27,445 bases of DNA, taken from an uncultured Chloracidobacterium sp. (GTDB lineage Bacteria; Acidobacteriota; Blastocatellia; Pyrinomonadales; Pyrinomonadaceae). The translations under genes were made by a program, and so were the position numbers. Positions 7,368 to 15,066 of the stretch are shown here, piece by piece. The DNA is taken from NCBI GenBank assembly GCA_937941715.1, contig CALDGX010000201.1:1-27445 (forward strand), read 5' to 3'. Under the pieces are notes generated by a model, which saw nothing but the letters and a program-made list of their open reading frames with translations, was not told the origin of the DNA and did not search any database. Each line of letters begins with the position of its first letter. The first letter of the stretch is position 1.

Positions 7368-7483
7368 ATGGTTGTAACCTGGTCGAGATCGTCGAATACT
7401 GAACGGATCTTCGCGGCTTGTTCGGGGTCGGTTTCTTCGACTTGTTGAGCGGCGAGTTCCAGTTGTTCCTGCGTTTGCAGTAG
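7364..7483 (-). pseudogene. possible 3' remnant of a minus-strand gene
   Basis: On the minus strand, a frame ending at TAA (complement of 7364-7366) encodes a plausible helical peptide with G/C-ending codons, including LAAQQVEETDPEQAAKIRSV and ending FDDLDQVTTI. No ATG or GTG start with a ribosome binding site is visible upstream, and the + strand gap otherwise holds nothing. The codon use fits the GC-rich host rather than the AT-rich block it abuts. It may be the surviving end of a gene cut by insertion of that block. A chance open frame cannot be excluded. Confidence 0.35.
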
Positions 7484-7503
7484 TATTAAGGAGAGGGAAT
7501 AAG

Positions 7504-8130
7504 ATGGGAATGCATATTGGGCTTGTTGCGGTGCAAGCTTCGGTTTCGGATTTTGTCAACGCCTTTGCGGAGGTCTGGCCGACGCGCGAGATCGTGGCGA
7601 CTAAAGACGGCTTTGTGCGTGAAGACGAGATCTGGGCCTGGAAGGACGCAAATGAGCGGTTTGTGTCGGCGGCTGACTGGACCAAATCCGACCCCGGCCA
7701 AGAGGTATACGTAATCTGTCAGGACGGACAATGGGCTGTGCTGATGGACTTTAGCTACGTGCTCGCGACCGATGAGAACGCTCTTGGACAACTCAGCATG
7801 CGGTTCGGCTCGGTCGTCTCTTTCGTCGTCCAGACCACCAGCGGATGCGCATTCTTTTGGAACTACGAATCGGGCGAACTAAAACGGTCGATCCAGAGCT
7901 TCGACGGAAAAGCGGAACTTTCCGGCGAAGCCCTGGCTCAAGAGGCAGGCATCGACATTGAACACTATTACATGAATGAGACCGAGCAATTGATGCAGGC
8001 ATTTGGCCTGTCCAAGCTCGAAGAGCTCCTCGTTCCGGCAACAACCGTCGCGATCGCCGTCGCCGACCGGACAGACTATTCGGACCTCCACGTGGAAGCG
8101 ACGGCAAAGCCATGGTGGAAGTTCTGGTAA
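7504..8130 (+). CDS. hypothetical cytoplasmic protein
   Basis: This 208-residue soluble protein was not recognised. A purine-rich GGAGAGGG about 6 nt upstream supports ATG 7504; a second in-frame ATG lies two codons later. The sequence is acidic and Trp-rich, with no signal peptide, no membrane segment and no obvious metal or nucleotide motif. It ends in an aromatic/basic WWKFW. The pattern of beta-like segments (residues 1-115) followed by helical segments (130-180) suggests a small alpha/beta protein, but that is only an impression. It is GC-rich like the right half of the window and lies just after the AT-rich block. The gap of about 66 nt to the methyltransferase allows cotranscription. 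Confidence 0.75.
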   Translation: MGMHIGLVAVQASVSDFVNAFAEVWPTREIVATKDGFVREDEIWAWKDANERFVSAADWTKSDPGQEVYVICQDGQWAVLMDFSYVLATDENALGQLSMRFGSVVSFVVQTTSGCAFFWNYESGELKRSIQSFDGKAELSGEALAQEAGIDIEHYYMNETEQLMQAFGLSKLEELLVPATTVAIAVADRTDYSDLHVEATAKPWWKFW

Positions 8131-8149
8131 TCAACAATTTCGACGCTGC

Positions 8150-8392
8150 GGCGGGTTTCTATTCCAGCTTGGCCGGGTGTATTCTCGGTAGCTAACATGG
8201 CCGATCAAACTCAGCAGAATACGCCATTATACGGCCGGCTTTTGATCCGGTTGACCAAACCGTTCCCCAACTTCGATTTTGGGTTTATCAAACCGGTTCG
8301 CAGAAAGGCGGTAGATTCCCTTTGTTTGCCGAAAGGCGGGCGAGTGTTGGATGTCGGATGCGGACCGGGCGGCAGTTTTCCTTTTCTCGTCG
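8150..8392 (+). repeat. direct repeat copy A (methyltransferase 5' region)
   Basis: The bases from about 8150 to 8392 recur at about 9902-10144 in the same orientation, a fixed offset of 1752 nt. Hand alignment of 8161-8390 gives about 20 mismatches and no gap. The repeat covers about 45 nt upstream of the start codon and the first 65 codons, up to just past the SAM-binding motif I. Confidence 0.85.
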
Positions 8393-8889
8393 ATGCCGTC
8401 GGCCCGCAGGGACAGGTGACGGGCATCGAGATCAGCCCGATGCATAGCGAACTCGCGAACGAACGTATTGCGGCAAATGGCTGGACGAATGTCGTAGTTA
8501 TCACCAAACCTGCCGGAGAAGCCGACTTGGACGGCACATTTGACGGCCTGTTGATGTTCGCGGCTCCCGATGTCTACGGATCGCAAACGGAACTGGACAA
8601 CCTGATTCCGCACCTCGGCTCGAACGCCCGCGTCGCCGCCTTTGGCGCAAAGCTCGCAACCAACGGCTTTGGCCGATTACTCAATCCGATCATCAGATCA
8701 CTTTACAAACTGTCGTTTTCAACCACGCCTCCGCCAAGCCCGGAACCGTGGGCTCTTTTGTCCGGTTACTTAGAGGAGATCGAGAAAACGGAATATTTCT
8801 TTGGCCTGATGTTCCTCGTCACCGGCAAATTCGCCGGCAACTCTCGCTTGGCAGACGAAGCGAAACGGGAACCGTCGCAACATCCATGA
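8197..8889 (+). CDS. class I SAM-dependent methyltransferase
   Basis: This 230-residue Rossmann-fold methyltransferase carries motif I (VLDVGCGPGGS, residues about 50-60), where SAM binds, and an acidic motif II residue in GIEIS (about 79-83). The N-terminal 45 residues, with LYGRLLIRLTKPFP, precede the fold, as in small-molecule or lipid methyltransferases related to UbiE. The C-terminal half carries a hydrophobic or amphipathic region (about 165-210). The substrate is unknown. No strong ribosome binding site is seen before ATG 8197; the start is fixed by conservation with the truncated copy at 9949. It converges on a DUF3142-like gene remnant 25 nt downstream. Confidence 0.85.
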   Translation: MADQTQQNTPLYGRLLIRLTKPFPNFDFGFIKPVRRKAVDSLCLPKGGRVLDVGCGPGGSFPFLVDAVGPQGQVTGIEISPMHSELANERIAANGWTNVVVITKPAGEADLDGTFDGLLMFAAPDVYGSQTELDNLIPHLGSNARVAAFGAKLATNGFGRLLNPIIRSLYKLSFSTTPPPSPEPWALLSGYLEEIEKTEYFFGLMFLVTGKFAGNSRLADEAKREPSQHP

Positions 8890-8913
8890 TCAAGCCGTCC
8901 GTTGTCGTCGGCG

Positions 8914-9008
8914 TTACGGGCTCAGGGTTTTGATCTGTTCAGCACGCCATGCGGAGTTTTTGAAATAGTACACCATTTGCCCCGATTTCATCCCGTCAAG
9001 GTTATGCC
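8914..9008 (-). pseudogene. 3' remnant of a DUF3142-like gene
   Basis: On the minus strand the fragment reads LDGMKSGQMVYYFKNSAWRA and then EQIKTLSP before a stop at 8914-8916. This closely matches the C-terminus of the intact DUF3142-like lipoprotein at 12111-12914 (FDGMKPGRRMYYFKNSAWRA). Just upstream of the matched part an in-frame TAA replaces what is a Glu codon in the intact gene, and the similarity fades. Only about 30 codons remain, so it is a relic, lying tail-to-tail with the methyltransferase. Confidence 0.8.
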
Positions 9009-9011
9009 CTT

Positions 9012-9036
9012 AAAAATAGCCGCCTAAAAGGCTGGC
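9012..9036 (-). terminator. intrinsic terminator for the nitroreductase gene (minus strand)
   Basis: Read on the minus strand, GCC-A-GCC, a 5-nt TTTTA loop and GGCGGC form a 6-bp stem with one bulge (9019-9036). A T-rich run follows (complement of A 9012-9016). It lies 56 nt after the nitroreductase stop. Confidence 0.55.
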
Positions 9037-9041
9037 GGTGA

Positions 9042-9071
9042 AGCGTTGTGTGTTACGACGACGCTCTTTTT
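9042..9071 (+). terminator. intrinsic terminator, + strand, back to back with the minus-strand one
   Basis: AGCGTTGT (9042-9049) pairs with ACGACGCT (9058-9065) through 8 bp including one G-T pair, with an 8-nt loop. CTTTTT (9066-9071) follows. It would stop transcripts coming from the methyltransferase. Confidence 0.55.
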
Positions 9072-9091
9072 CGATGGGGGGTTCGTCAACT

Positions 9092-9760
9092 TCAGATCAC
9101 CTGCATTACCTGATCCAGGGGTTTTCGCTTGATATCCGGTACTTTTGCGTTGTCAGCCGGATAGCCAACGGGGATCAGGACGTACGGCACTTCGTTCTTT
9201 GGGCGTCCGAGTATTTCCTGAAGAAACTTCATCGGCGAAGGCGTATGCGTCAACGTCGCGAGGCCCATATTGTGTAGAGCGGCGAGTAACAGGCCGACTG
9301 CGATCCCGACTGATTCCTGCGAGTAATACGTCGGTTCACTTTCGCCGTCCTCGACGATGGTCGTGATGCGAAAAACGACGATGAGATAAGGTGCGATCTC
9401 TAAGAACGGCTTGTTTTCGTCGGTACCAAGCGGAGCGAGACGCCGCAGCCATTTGTCGCTCATTCGTTTGTGATAGCTCTCGTATTCCTCGGCCTCGGCG
9501 GCTTCACGGATCTTTCGCTTAACCTCCGCATCACGAACAACAACAAACCGCCAAGGCTGCAGGTTTGCGCCCGAAGGGGCCGTCGCCGCCGTTGCGATCG
9601 CACGTTCGATCAGCCCGATCGGCACCTCGCGGTCAGAATAATCCCGCACCGTCCGCCGCCGGGCGATCATTTCATAAAACACCCGGCCACGCTCAAACTG
9701 CTCGCCCCGCTCAACCTCCGCAAACTCAAGCGGAATAAATTTTGGTTCAATATTCTCCAT
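9092..9760 (-). CDS. nitroreductase-family flavoprotein, iodotyrosine-deiodinase-like
   Basis: This 222-residue FMN-dependent enzyme is of the nitroreductase superfamily. RRRTVRDYSDREVP (about residues 33-46) is the N-terminal FMN-phosphate-binding arginine region. TAPSGANLQPWRFVV (about 61-75) is the family's flavin/substrate loop. GIAVGLLLAALHNMGLATLT (about 152-171) and the late PVGYPAD block complete the fold. The whole pattern, including EIAPYLIVVF and THTPSPMKFL, resembles bacterial homologues of iodotyrosine deiodinase, which reductively dehalogenate halotyrosines in vitro; the natural substrate is often unknown. ATG 9760 was preferred over an upstream TTG (9826), which would add 22 unconserved residues. 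The gene is alone on its strand between two methyltransferase copies and ends at a likely terminator. Confidence 0.85.
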   Translation of the reverse strand: MENIEPKFIPLEFAEVERGEQFERGRVFYEMIARRRTVRDYSDREVPIGLIERAIATAATAPSGANLQPWRFVVVRDAEVKRKIREAAEAEEYESYHKRMSDKWLRRLAPLGTDENKPFLEIAPYLIVVFRITTIVEDGESEPTYYSQESVGIAVGLLLAALHNMGLATLTHTPSPMKFLQEILGRPKNEVPYVLIPVGYPADNAKVPDIKRKPLDQVMQVI

Positions 9761-9901
9761 AAGACAGATACATAAACGAAAAGGGCGGACCACTTCTCCA
9801 AAAACTTTGCGATCCCGCGTCGACAATGCCCGGACATTCTGGCGACGGAACTCGCGACGAGGTCCATTTCTATGCGATTTGCTGAACGCGTAAACTCATG
9901 C

Positions 9902-10144
9902 GGTCGGTTCCTATTCTAGCTTGGCCGGGTGTATTCTCGGAAGCAAAGATGGCCGATCAAACTCAGCGGAATACGCCCTTATACGGCCGGCTTTTGATCC
10001 GGCTGACCAAGCCGTTCCCCAACTTCGATTTTTCTTTTATGAAACCGGTTCGCAGAAAGGCTGTAGAATCGCTTTGTTTGCCAAAAGGCGGGCGTGTGTT
10101 GGATGTCGGGTGCGGGCCGGGCGGCAGTCTTCCTTTCCCGGCCG
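9902..10144 (+). repeat. direct repeat copy B (methyltransferase 5' region)
   Basis: This is the second copy of the repeat at 8150-8392, about 91% identical by hand alignment over about 230 nt. Differences are mainly third-position or conservative changes up to the SAM motif, after which the similarity stops abruptly near 10145. Confidence 0.85.
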
Positions 10145-10173
10145 TTGCCGTTGCGAATAAAGAGCACATCTAA
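9949..10173 (+). pseudogene. truncated second copy of the methyltransferase
   Basis: ATG 9949 corresponds to the start of the intact methyltransferase. The first 65 codons match it, including VLDVGCGPGGS, then the sequence diverges and stops at 10171-10173 after 74 residues. The catalytic fold beyond motif I is missing, so methyl transfer is very unlikely. An in-frame ATG at 9898 would extend the frame upstream. The reading frame has no internal stop, so a short peptide could still be made. The break lies only 12 nt before the CocE-type hydrolase gene, suggesting that arrival of that gene or a deletion removed the 3' part. Confidence 0.8.
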
Positions 10174-10185
10174 TAATCTAGGGCA

Positions 10186-12108
10186 ATGAAACGATCAATC
10201 ATCCGCCACACTGCGGCCATTGCGGCCGTTCTCACATTTGCATTCAACACAATTGCACAGACGCCGGACAGGGTCACGCCGATGACCCCGGACGTGGTGA
10301 AGGAGTACGAGCAGACGCTGCCGTCGGCCGATTTTGTGCGCCGCGAGGCGATGGTGCCGATGCGCGACGGCGTCAAGCTCTTCACGGTGGTGATGATGAA
10401 AAAGGGCGTCAAGAACGCTCCGATCCTGCTCTCGCGCACGCCCTACAACGCGAGCGGCAGCACGAGCCGCAACGCCAGCCAGCGTCTCGTCGATATTCTC
10501 GAGGTGATGGATACGGAGTTCGTCGATGACGGCTATATCCGCGTTTATCAGGACATCCGCGGGCTGTACCGTTCGGAGGGCGAATGGGTGCTCAACCGTC
10601 CGATCGCCGGCCCGCTCAATAAGACCGGCATCGACGAAGCGACCGACGCCTACGACACGATCGATTGGCTCGTCAAGAATACGCCCGAATCGAACGGCAA
10701 TGTCGGCGTGATCGGTTCGAGCTATCTGGGCTTTACCGCACTGATGACGCTCATCGATCCGCATCCTGCGCTCAAGGCCGTGATCGCACAGAGCCCGATG
10801 GTCGATGGCTGGATGGGTGATGATTGGTTCCACAACGGTGCGTTTCGCGTGAGTTCGCTCGCATATACGCTCGGCCTCAGCTTTAACAAGGGCAAAGGCG
10901 GCGGCGAATTCGCCCTCGGCGCCGGCGACGAATACACACGCTTTCTCGAGGCAGGCTCGGTCGCTGATTTTGTTAAGTCGGTCGGCGCCGGGCACGTTCC
11001 GGGCGTGCGCAAGTTCATGGAAAACCCGGCGTACACGGAGTTCTGGTCGCTGCAGGCCGTCGATAAATGGCTCGCGGTGCGGCCGCATACCGTTCCGACG
11101 ATGCTGGTCGTTGGCCAATGGGATCAGGAAGACAGCTACGGAGCACCGGCCGTTTATCGTGCCCTTGAGCCGAAAGATAAGAACAATGACCGCGTTTCGC
11201 TCGTGATCGGCCCGTGGCGGCATTCGGGATTCAATCACACCGGCTACGACCTTGGCGACCTGATATTTACGGGTGATACCGCCCGCGAATGGCGTGTGAA
11301 ATACGCCAAACCGTATTTCGACCACTGGCTCAAGGGCGGCCCTGACCCGAAAACACCGCCCGTTTTGACGTACGAGACCGGACCTAACAAATGGAACGTC
11401 TCGCCGCGTTGGCCGATGGGCACCGGAAAGGCGATCTATCTCGCGGCCGACGGCAAAGCGACCTTCGACAAGCCGGCGACGTCCGGCAGTGAGGATTACA
11501 TCAGCGACCCCGCAAAGCCGGTGCCTTTTATACCGCGGCCGATCGATTCGGCTGATCCGATGCAGTGGAAACCGTGGCTTGTCCACGACCAGCGATTTGT
11601 ATCGGGGCGTCCCGACGTTGCCGAATGGACGAGTGCCCCGCTCGAAAAGGGCGTTCACATAATGGGAGCGCCGGAGGTCGAACTGTTTGCCGCGACAACG
11701 GGAACCGACAGCGATTGGGTAGTGAAGCTGATCGACGTCTATCCGAACGACATACCTGAGCCGGCCTCGCAAGGCGGCAAACCGTCGATGGCGGGCTTTC
11801 AACTGCCGATCGGCATCGAGATCTTTCGCGGCCGATATCTGAAGAGCTTTGCCCAACCGTCGGCTTTGACGCCCGGAAAGGTCGAGCACTATTCCTGGAC
11901 CTTGCCGAATGTCGATCACACCTTTTTGCCCGGCCATCGTATCATGGTGCAGGTACAATCGAGCCTCTTTCCGCTATACGACCGAAACCCGCAAACCTAT
12001 GTCGAGAATATGATGTACGCTAAGATGGCAGATTACAGAAAGGCGACGCAATCGATCTGGTTCGGCGGTGCGAATCCGAGTTCGATAGTGCTGCCGGTCG
12101 TACCGTAG
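10186..12108 (+). CDS. secreted CocE/NonD-type alpha/beta hydrolase (X-Pro dipeptidyl-peptidase S15-like)
   Basis: This 640-residue hydrolase follows a signal peptide (residues 8-24, NTIAQ). The N-terminal domain opens with VPMRDGVKL and YQDIRGLYRSEGEW, typical of CocE/glutaryl-7-ACA acylase enzymes. The nucleophile elbow GSSYLG places Ser179, WDQED offers Asp313, and GPWRHSGF offers His346 as the triad. The C-terminal region (about 400-640) fits the jelly-roll domain of this family (PepX_C), with FRGRY and LPGHRIMVQVQSS. These enzymes hydrolyse esters or amide bonds next to proline or bulky acyl groups; the exact substrate cannot be told. Length is normal. The gene sits 12 nt after the truncated methyltransferase and ends 2 nt before the convergent DUF3142-like gene. 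A long open frame on the opposite strand (10195-11958) is a GC-rich shadow. Confidence 0.9.
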   Translation: MKRSIIRHTAAIAAVLTFAFNTIAQTPDRVTPMTPDVVKEYEQTLPSADFVRREAMVPMRDGVKLFTVVMMKKGVKNAPILLSRTPYNASGSTSRNASQRLVDILEVMDTEFVDDGYIRVYQDIRGLYRSEGEWVLNRPIAGPLNKTGIDEATDAYDTIDWLVKNTPESNGNVGVIGSSYLGFTALMTLIDPHPALKAVIAQSPMVDGWMGDDWFHNGAFRVSSLAYTLGLSFNKGKGGGEFALGAGDEYTRFLEAGSVADFVKSVGAGHVPGVRKFMENPAYTEFWSLQAVDKWLAVRPHTVPTMLVVGQWDQEDSYGAPAVYRALEPKDKNNDRVSLVIGPWRHSGFNHTGYDLGDLIFTGDTAREWRVKYAKPYFDHWLKGGPDPKTPPVLTYETGPNKWNVSPRWPMGTGKAIYLAADGKATFDKPATSGSEDYISDPAKPVPFIPRPIDSADPMQWKPWLVHDQRFVSGRPDVAEWTSAPLEKGVHIMGAPEVELFAATTGTDSDWVVKLIDVYPNDIPEPASQGGKPSMAGFQLPIGIEIFRGRYLKSFAQPSALTPGKVEHYSWTLPNVDHTFLPGHRIMVQVQSSLFPLYDRNPQTYVENMMYAKMADYRKATQSIWFGGANPSSIVLPVVP

Positions 12109-12110
12109 AT

Positions 12111-12914
12111 TCAGAGTTTGGGCAGATCATCGGCTCGCCACGCGGAGTTTTTGAAGTAGTACATTCTTCGCCCGGGTTTCATACCGTCGAAGCGGCCTTC
12201 TTCGAGGGAGATGCCGTAGCTGCCGCGGCAGAGCGGTTCCTGCCAGTCGTTGCCGTTGCGGAGGTAGGTCTTGATCTTCTCGCTGTCGGCACCCATCTGA
12301 AAGACCATCGGAACTGCTTCGTCGACGGGAAAATCGTTGAACCACGCGTCGCCCGTGCACCAGGAGGCGAGCGAGGTCATCGTAAGAGTGATTCGTCGCG
12401 GATCGTTCTGGCCGCCCGCTGACGCAGGCGGTTCTGACAGAGCGGCCTTTAGTTTTCGCATCATTTCGCGATAGAAATTGCGTTCTGAGACTACGGCGTC
12501 AAAGTCTACCTGCACACCCTTTACATCCGGCAGTTCGAGCGTGGCAGCGATCAGCCCGGCGGTGCGTTCGATCATCGCGGCGTCGAACGCGGGGCGTTTG
12601 GCGTTGTCCTTGGCCGTCTCGATCCGCGTCACGGCGATGAGGTACGTTCCGGGCGCGACGTCCAGCGGCACTCTTCGCCGTTTTGGCGTTATGCTGTTTT
12701 GCTCGAGATAGATCGTCTGTGCGAGAAACGCGACGCCGTATTCCTTGGGGTCGATGAACCGCAGGTCCTCGGGCCGCTCCCACGCCCAGAGAAATTTCGG
12801 CGGCATCTCGGCCGCGAGCTGCGGGTTGACCTGATTTTGCGTCCTGCAGCCCGAAAGCACCGTAATTAGAGCGGCGGCGAATATCACCGATGATCGTATC
12901 TTTGCCTTTAGCAT
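12111..12914 (-). CDS. DUF3142-like lipoprotein
   Basis: This 267-residue protein has a lipoprotein signal: hydrophobic residues 10-20 and the lipobox LSGC, with Cys22 as the lipidated residue. The rest resembles DUF3142: FLWAWERPEDLRF near the start of the mature protein, VQVDFDAVVSERNFY (about 135-149) and LTMTSLASWCTG (about 175-186), a pattern that suggests a TIM-barrel, glycosidase-like fold. No activity is known to me for the family. The C-terminal 20 residues are duplicated in the remnant at 8914-9008. It is divergent from the ETF-ubiquinone oxidoreductase gene (112 nt apart) and converges with the CocE-type gene. Confidence 0.75.
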   Translation of the reverse strand: MLKAKIRSSVIFAAALITVLSGCRTQNQVNPQLAAEMPPKFLWAWERPEDLRFIDPKEYGVAFLAQTIYLEQNSITPKRRRVPLDVAPGTYLIAVTRIETAKDNAKRPAFDAAMIERTAGLIAATLELPDVKGVQVDFDAVVSERNFYREMMRKLKAALSEPPASAGGQNDPRRITLTMTSLASWCTGDAWFNDFPVDEAVPMVFQMGADSEKIKTYLRNGNDWQEPLCRGSYGISLEEGRFDGMKPGRRMYYFKNSAWRADDLPKL

Positions 12915-12956
12915 CGCGAATAGATTTTAGCAGACGCGGGCACCGTGCCGTATCGG

Positions 12957-12985
12957 TCGTTTTTCGGAGCGTGATTTGATATACT
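12957..12985 (+). promoter_or_regulatory. weak promoter candidate for the ETF-QO gene
   Basis: TATACT at 12980-12985 is a good -10 hexamer, 41 nt before ATG 13027. The -35 position 17 nt upstream (TCGTTT) is poor. The region between the divergent genes is locally AT-rich. Confidence 0.25.
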
Positions 12986-13026
12986 TTTCGCTAACTGAAT
13001 AGCCATTCATTTACAAAATTAAACAT

Positions 13027-14727
13027 ATGATAGAACGCGAACAGATCGAGATGGATGTGGTTTTTGTCGGGGCCGGGCCGGCCAACCTGGCCGCCGCTCT
13101 GCACCTCAAGGCCGAGATCAAAAAGCACGACGAGTTTGTCGAAAAGGGCATCAAACACGGCCCGGCGATCGGCGATATCGAGATCGCCATCGTCGAAAAA
13201 GGCCCGTTCGTCGGCGCCCACATCTTGTCCGGAGCGGTGATGGACCCCAAGGCGATCCGCGAACTGATGCCGGACTTTCTCGATCAGGGATGCCCGGTCG
13301 ATTCGGTCGTGACCGAGGACGCGTTTTGGTACCTGATGGAAAATCGCGGGATCAACGCCCCGATCATTCCGCCGCCGCTCAAGAACAAGGGCAAGTACAT
13401 CGTCAGCCTCAGCAAAATGTGCGAGTGGCTCGGCGAAAAGTGCGAGGAAGCCGGCATCAATATCTTTCCCGAATTTCCGGCCGCTGAGGTGCTCTATGAC
13501 GAGAACAACGCCGTTATCGGCGTCCGCACGGGCGACAAGGGCATCGACAAGGACGGCAAGAAAAAGCCGAACTTCGAGCCCGGTGTCGATCTGCTCGCCA
13601 AGGTGACGGTGCTCGGCGAGGGTTCACGCGGTTCGCTGGCAAAACAGGTGACCGCCCGACTCGGCCTCAACAAAGGCAAGGAAGAGCAGGTGTTTTCGCT
13701 CGGCGTCAAAGAGGTCTGGGAATTGCCCGAAGGCAATTTCCCCGAGGGCAAGGTCGTGCACACGCTCGGTTTTCCCTCCGACACGCGAACCTACGGCGGA
13801 GGCTGGATCTACGGCCTCAAGGGCAACGCGGTCAGCATCGGCTATGTGACGGGCCTCGATTATGAGGACCCGACCATCGACCCGCATGCCGAATTTCAAA
13901 AATTCAAGACCCATCCGATGGTCGCCAAGGTGCTCGAGGGCGGCAAGATGATCAAGTACGGCGCCAAGACGATCAACGCGGGCGGATATTTTACGATGCC
14001 GCAGTTGTACGCTGACGGCGTGCTGCTCGTCGGCGATTGTGCGTCATTCCTCAACGGACAGCGGATCAAGGGCATTCATACCGCGATGAAATCGGGCATG
14101 CTCGCGGCCGAGACGATCGTCGGGGCACTCGAACACGGCGATTTTTCGTCTAAGACGCTCAAGCATTTTGAAGAAAAGGTAAATCTTAGCTGGATCTACG
14201 ACGAATTGTATCCGGTGCGAAATTTCCACGGAGCATTTCAGAAGGGCCGCTGGTCAGCACTGATCAATACCGGGCTGCAATTCCTGACGCGCGGGCTCGC
14301 ATGGGGATTTATGCCCCGCGAACATCACGTCGCCGGCCATATGCGTATGCAGAAGCTCTCGCAAAACCGCGGAGACGCCGCACGCTACGCCAACGTCAAA
14401 TATGACAAGGAACTGACCTTTGACAAGGCGACCGACGTATTTCACGCCGGCGTGTCGCATGACGAGGATCAGCCGGCACATCTGCACGTGCTCGACACCG
14501 AGATATGCTCGACGCGGTGCGCCGAGGAGTACGGCAATCCGTGCGAGAAATTCTGTCCGGCGGCGGTCTACGAAATGGAAGAGAACCCCGCAACCGGCCG
14601 TAGGGAACTAAAGGTCAATTTCTCAAACTGCGTTCACTGCAAAACGTGCGATATCGCCGACCCGTACCAGATCATCAACTGGGTGACGCCCGAGGGCGGC
14701 GGCGGGCCCGATTACAAGGGAATGTAG
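13027..14727 (+). CDS. etfD: electron transfer flavoprotein-ubiquinone oxidoreductase
   Basis: This is a 566-residue enzyme (family about 550) that passes electrons from electron transfer flavoprotein to the quinone pool at the cytoplasmic membrane, linking fatty-acid and amino-acid oxidation to respiration. The N-terminal FAD site reads VVFVGAGPANLAAALHL (11-27). Mid-protein motifs include GAHILSGAVMDPKAI and LVGDCASFLNGQRIKGIHTA, typical of the family. The C-terminal ferredoxin-like domain carries four cysteines at 510, 535, 538 and 541. This spacing equals that of the mammalian 4Fe-4S ligands (25, 3, 3). No classic Shine-Dalgarno is seen before ATG 13027. The ETF alpha/beta genes are not in the window. 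A strong terminator follows. FixC-like proteins are the only close alternative, but they are shorter. Confidence 0.95.
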   Translation: MIEREQIEMDVVFVGAGPANLAAALHLKAEIKKHDEFVEKGIKHGPAIGDIEIAIVEKGPFVGAHILSGAVMDPKAIRELMPDFLDQGCPVDSVVTEDAFWYLMENRGINAPIIPPPLKNKGKYIVSLSKMCEWLGEKCEEAGINIFPEFPAAEVLYDENNAVIGVRTGDKGIDKDGKKKPNFEPGVDLLAKVTVLGEGSRGSLAKQVTARLGLNKGKEEQVFSLGVKEVWELPEGNFPEGKVVHTLGFPSDTRTYGGGWIYGLKGNAVSIGYVTGLDYEDPTIDPHAEFQKFKTHPMVAKVLEGGKMIKYGAKTINAGGYFTMPQLYADGVLLVGDCASFLNGQRIKGIHTAMKSGMLAAETIVGALEHGDFSSKTLKHFEEKVNLSWIYDELYPVRNFHGAFQKGRWSALINTGLQFLTRGLAWGFMPREHHVAGHMRMQKLSQNRGDAARYANVKYDKELTFDKATDVFHAGVSHDEDQPAHLHVLDTEICSTRCAEEYGNPCEKFCPAAVYEMEENPATGRRELKVNFSNCVHCKTCDIADPYQIINWVTPEGGGGPDYKGM

Positions 14728-14744
14728 TTCGGTATGAACGAGAA

Positions 14745-14768
14745 AAGGCCGCCCGAAAGGACGGCCTT
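14745..14768. terminator. bidirectional hairpin terminator between ETF-QO and rpoZ
   Basis: AAGGCCG (14745-14751) pairs with CGGCCTT (14762-14768). After one C/A mismatch the stem continues as CC/GG around a GAAA tetraloop. A-rich bases precede it (GAAAA) and a moderately T-rich stretch follows, so it can serve the two converging genes. Confidence 0.75.
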
Positions 14769-14790
14769 CATCATTTAGAGAATTCCCGGA

Positions 14791-15054
14791 CTATGATTCG
14801 CCCTGGGTCGGAGCCTCGCTCTGATCGGTGAAGGTAAAATTCACCTTGCGTTCGCTGATCTCTTTCATCGCGACGCGGGTCGGCTTGACCTTGCGGATAT
14901 CGACATCGGTCCGCGAATTGGCACCACGCTGGAGCTGTTTGCTGCGCTGGGCGGCAAGGATGATCATTCGATATTTCGAATCGATCACAGGCGGGTCGAT
15001 GGTCTCGACGATTTCTTCGTTCTCTTCGGTTTCGATCAGTGTTTCTTCGGCCAT
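14791..15054 (-). CDS. rpoZ: RNA polymerase omega subunit
   Basis: This 87-residue omega subunit helps assemble RNA polymerase by binding the beta-prime subunit. The conserved core reads SKYRMIILAAQRSKQLQRGA (26-45), followed by KPTRVAMKEI (57-66). The N-terminal 25 residues are unusually acidic (Glu-rich). It is the last gene of a minus-strand operon, 12 nt after gmk, and ends near a strong terminator. The gmk-rpoZ order is common in bacteria and ties nucleotide supply to transcription genes. Confidence 0.93.
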   Translation of the reverse strand: MAEETLIETEENEEIVETIDPPVIDSKYRMIILAAQRSKQLQRGANSRTDVDIRKVKPTRVAMKEISERKVNFTFTDQSEAPTQGES

Positions 15055-15066
15055 AAATATTCTCGA

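Noticed and set aside
7350..7685. 111-codon minus-strand frame crossing the 7367-7504 gap
   Set aside because: The product is Ser/Arg/Thr-rich and overlaps the 208-residue protein gene. A different minus frame gives the more protein-like remnant reported at 7364-7483.
10195..11958. 587-codon open frame on the minus strand
   Set aside because: It is exactly antisense to the CocE-type hydrolase, which has a signal peptide, catalytic motifs and family-like sequence. The antisense product is Arg/His/Asp-rich with no recognisable motif, as expected of a GC-rich shadow frame.
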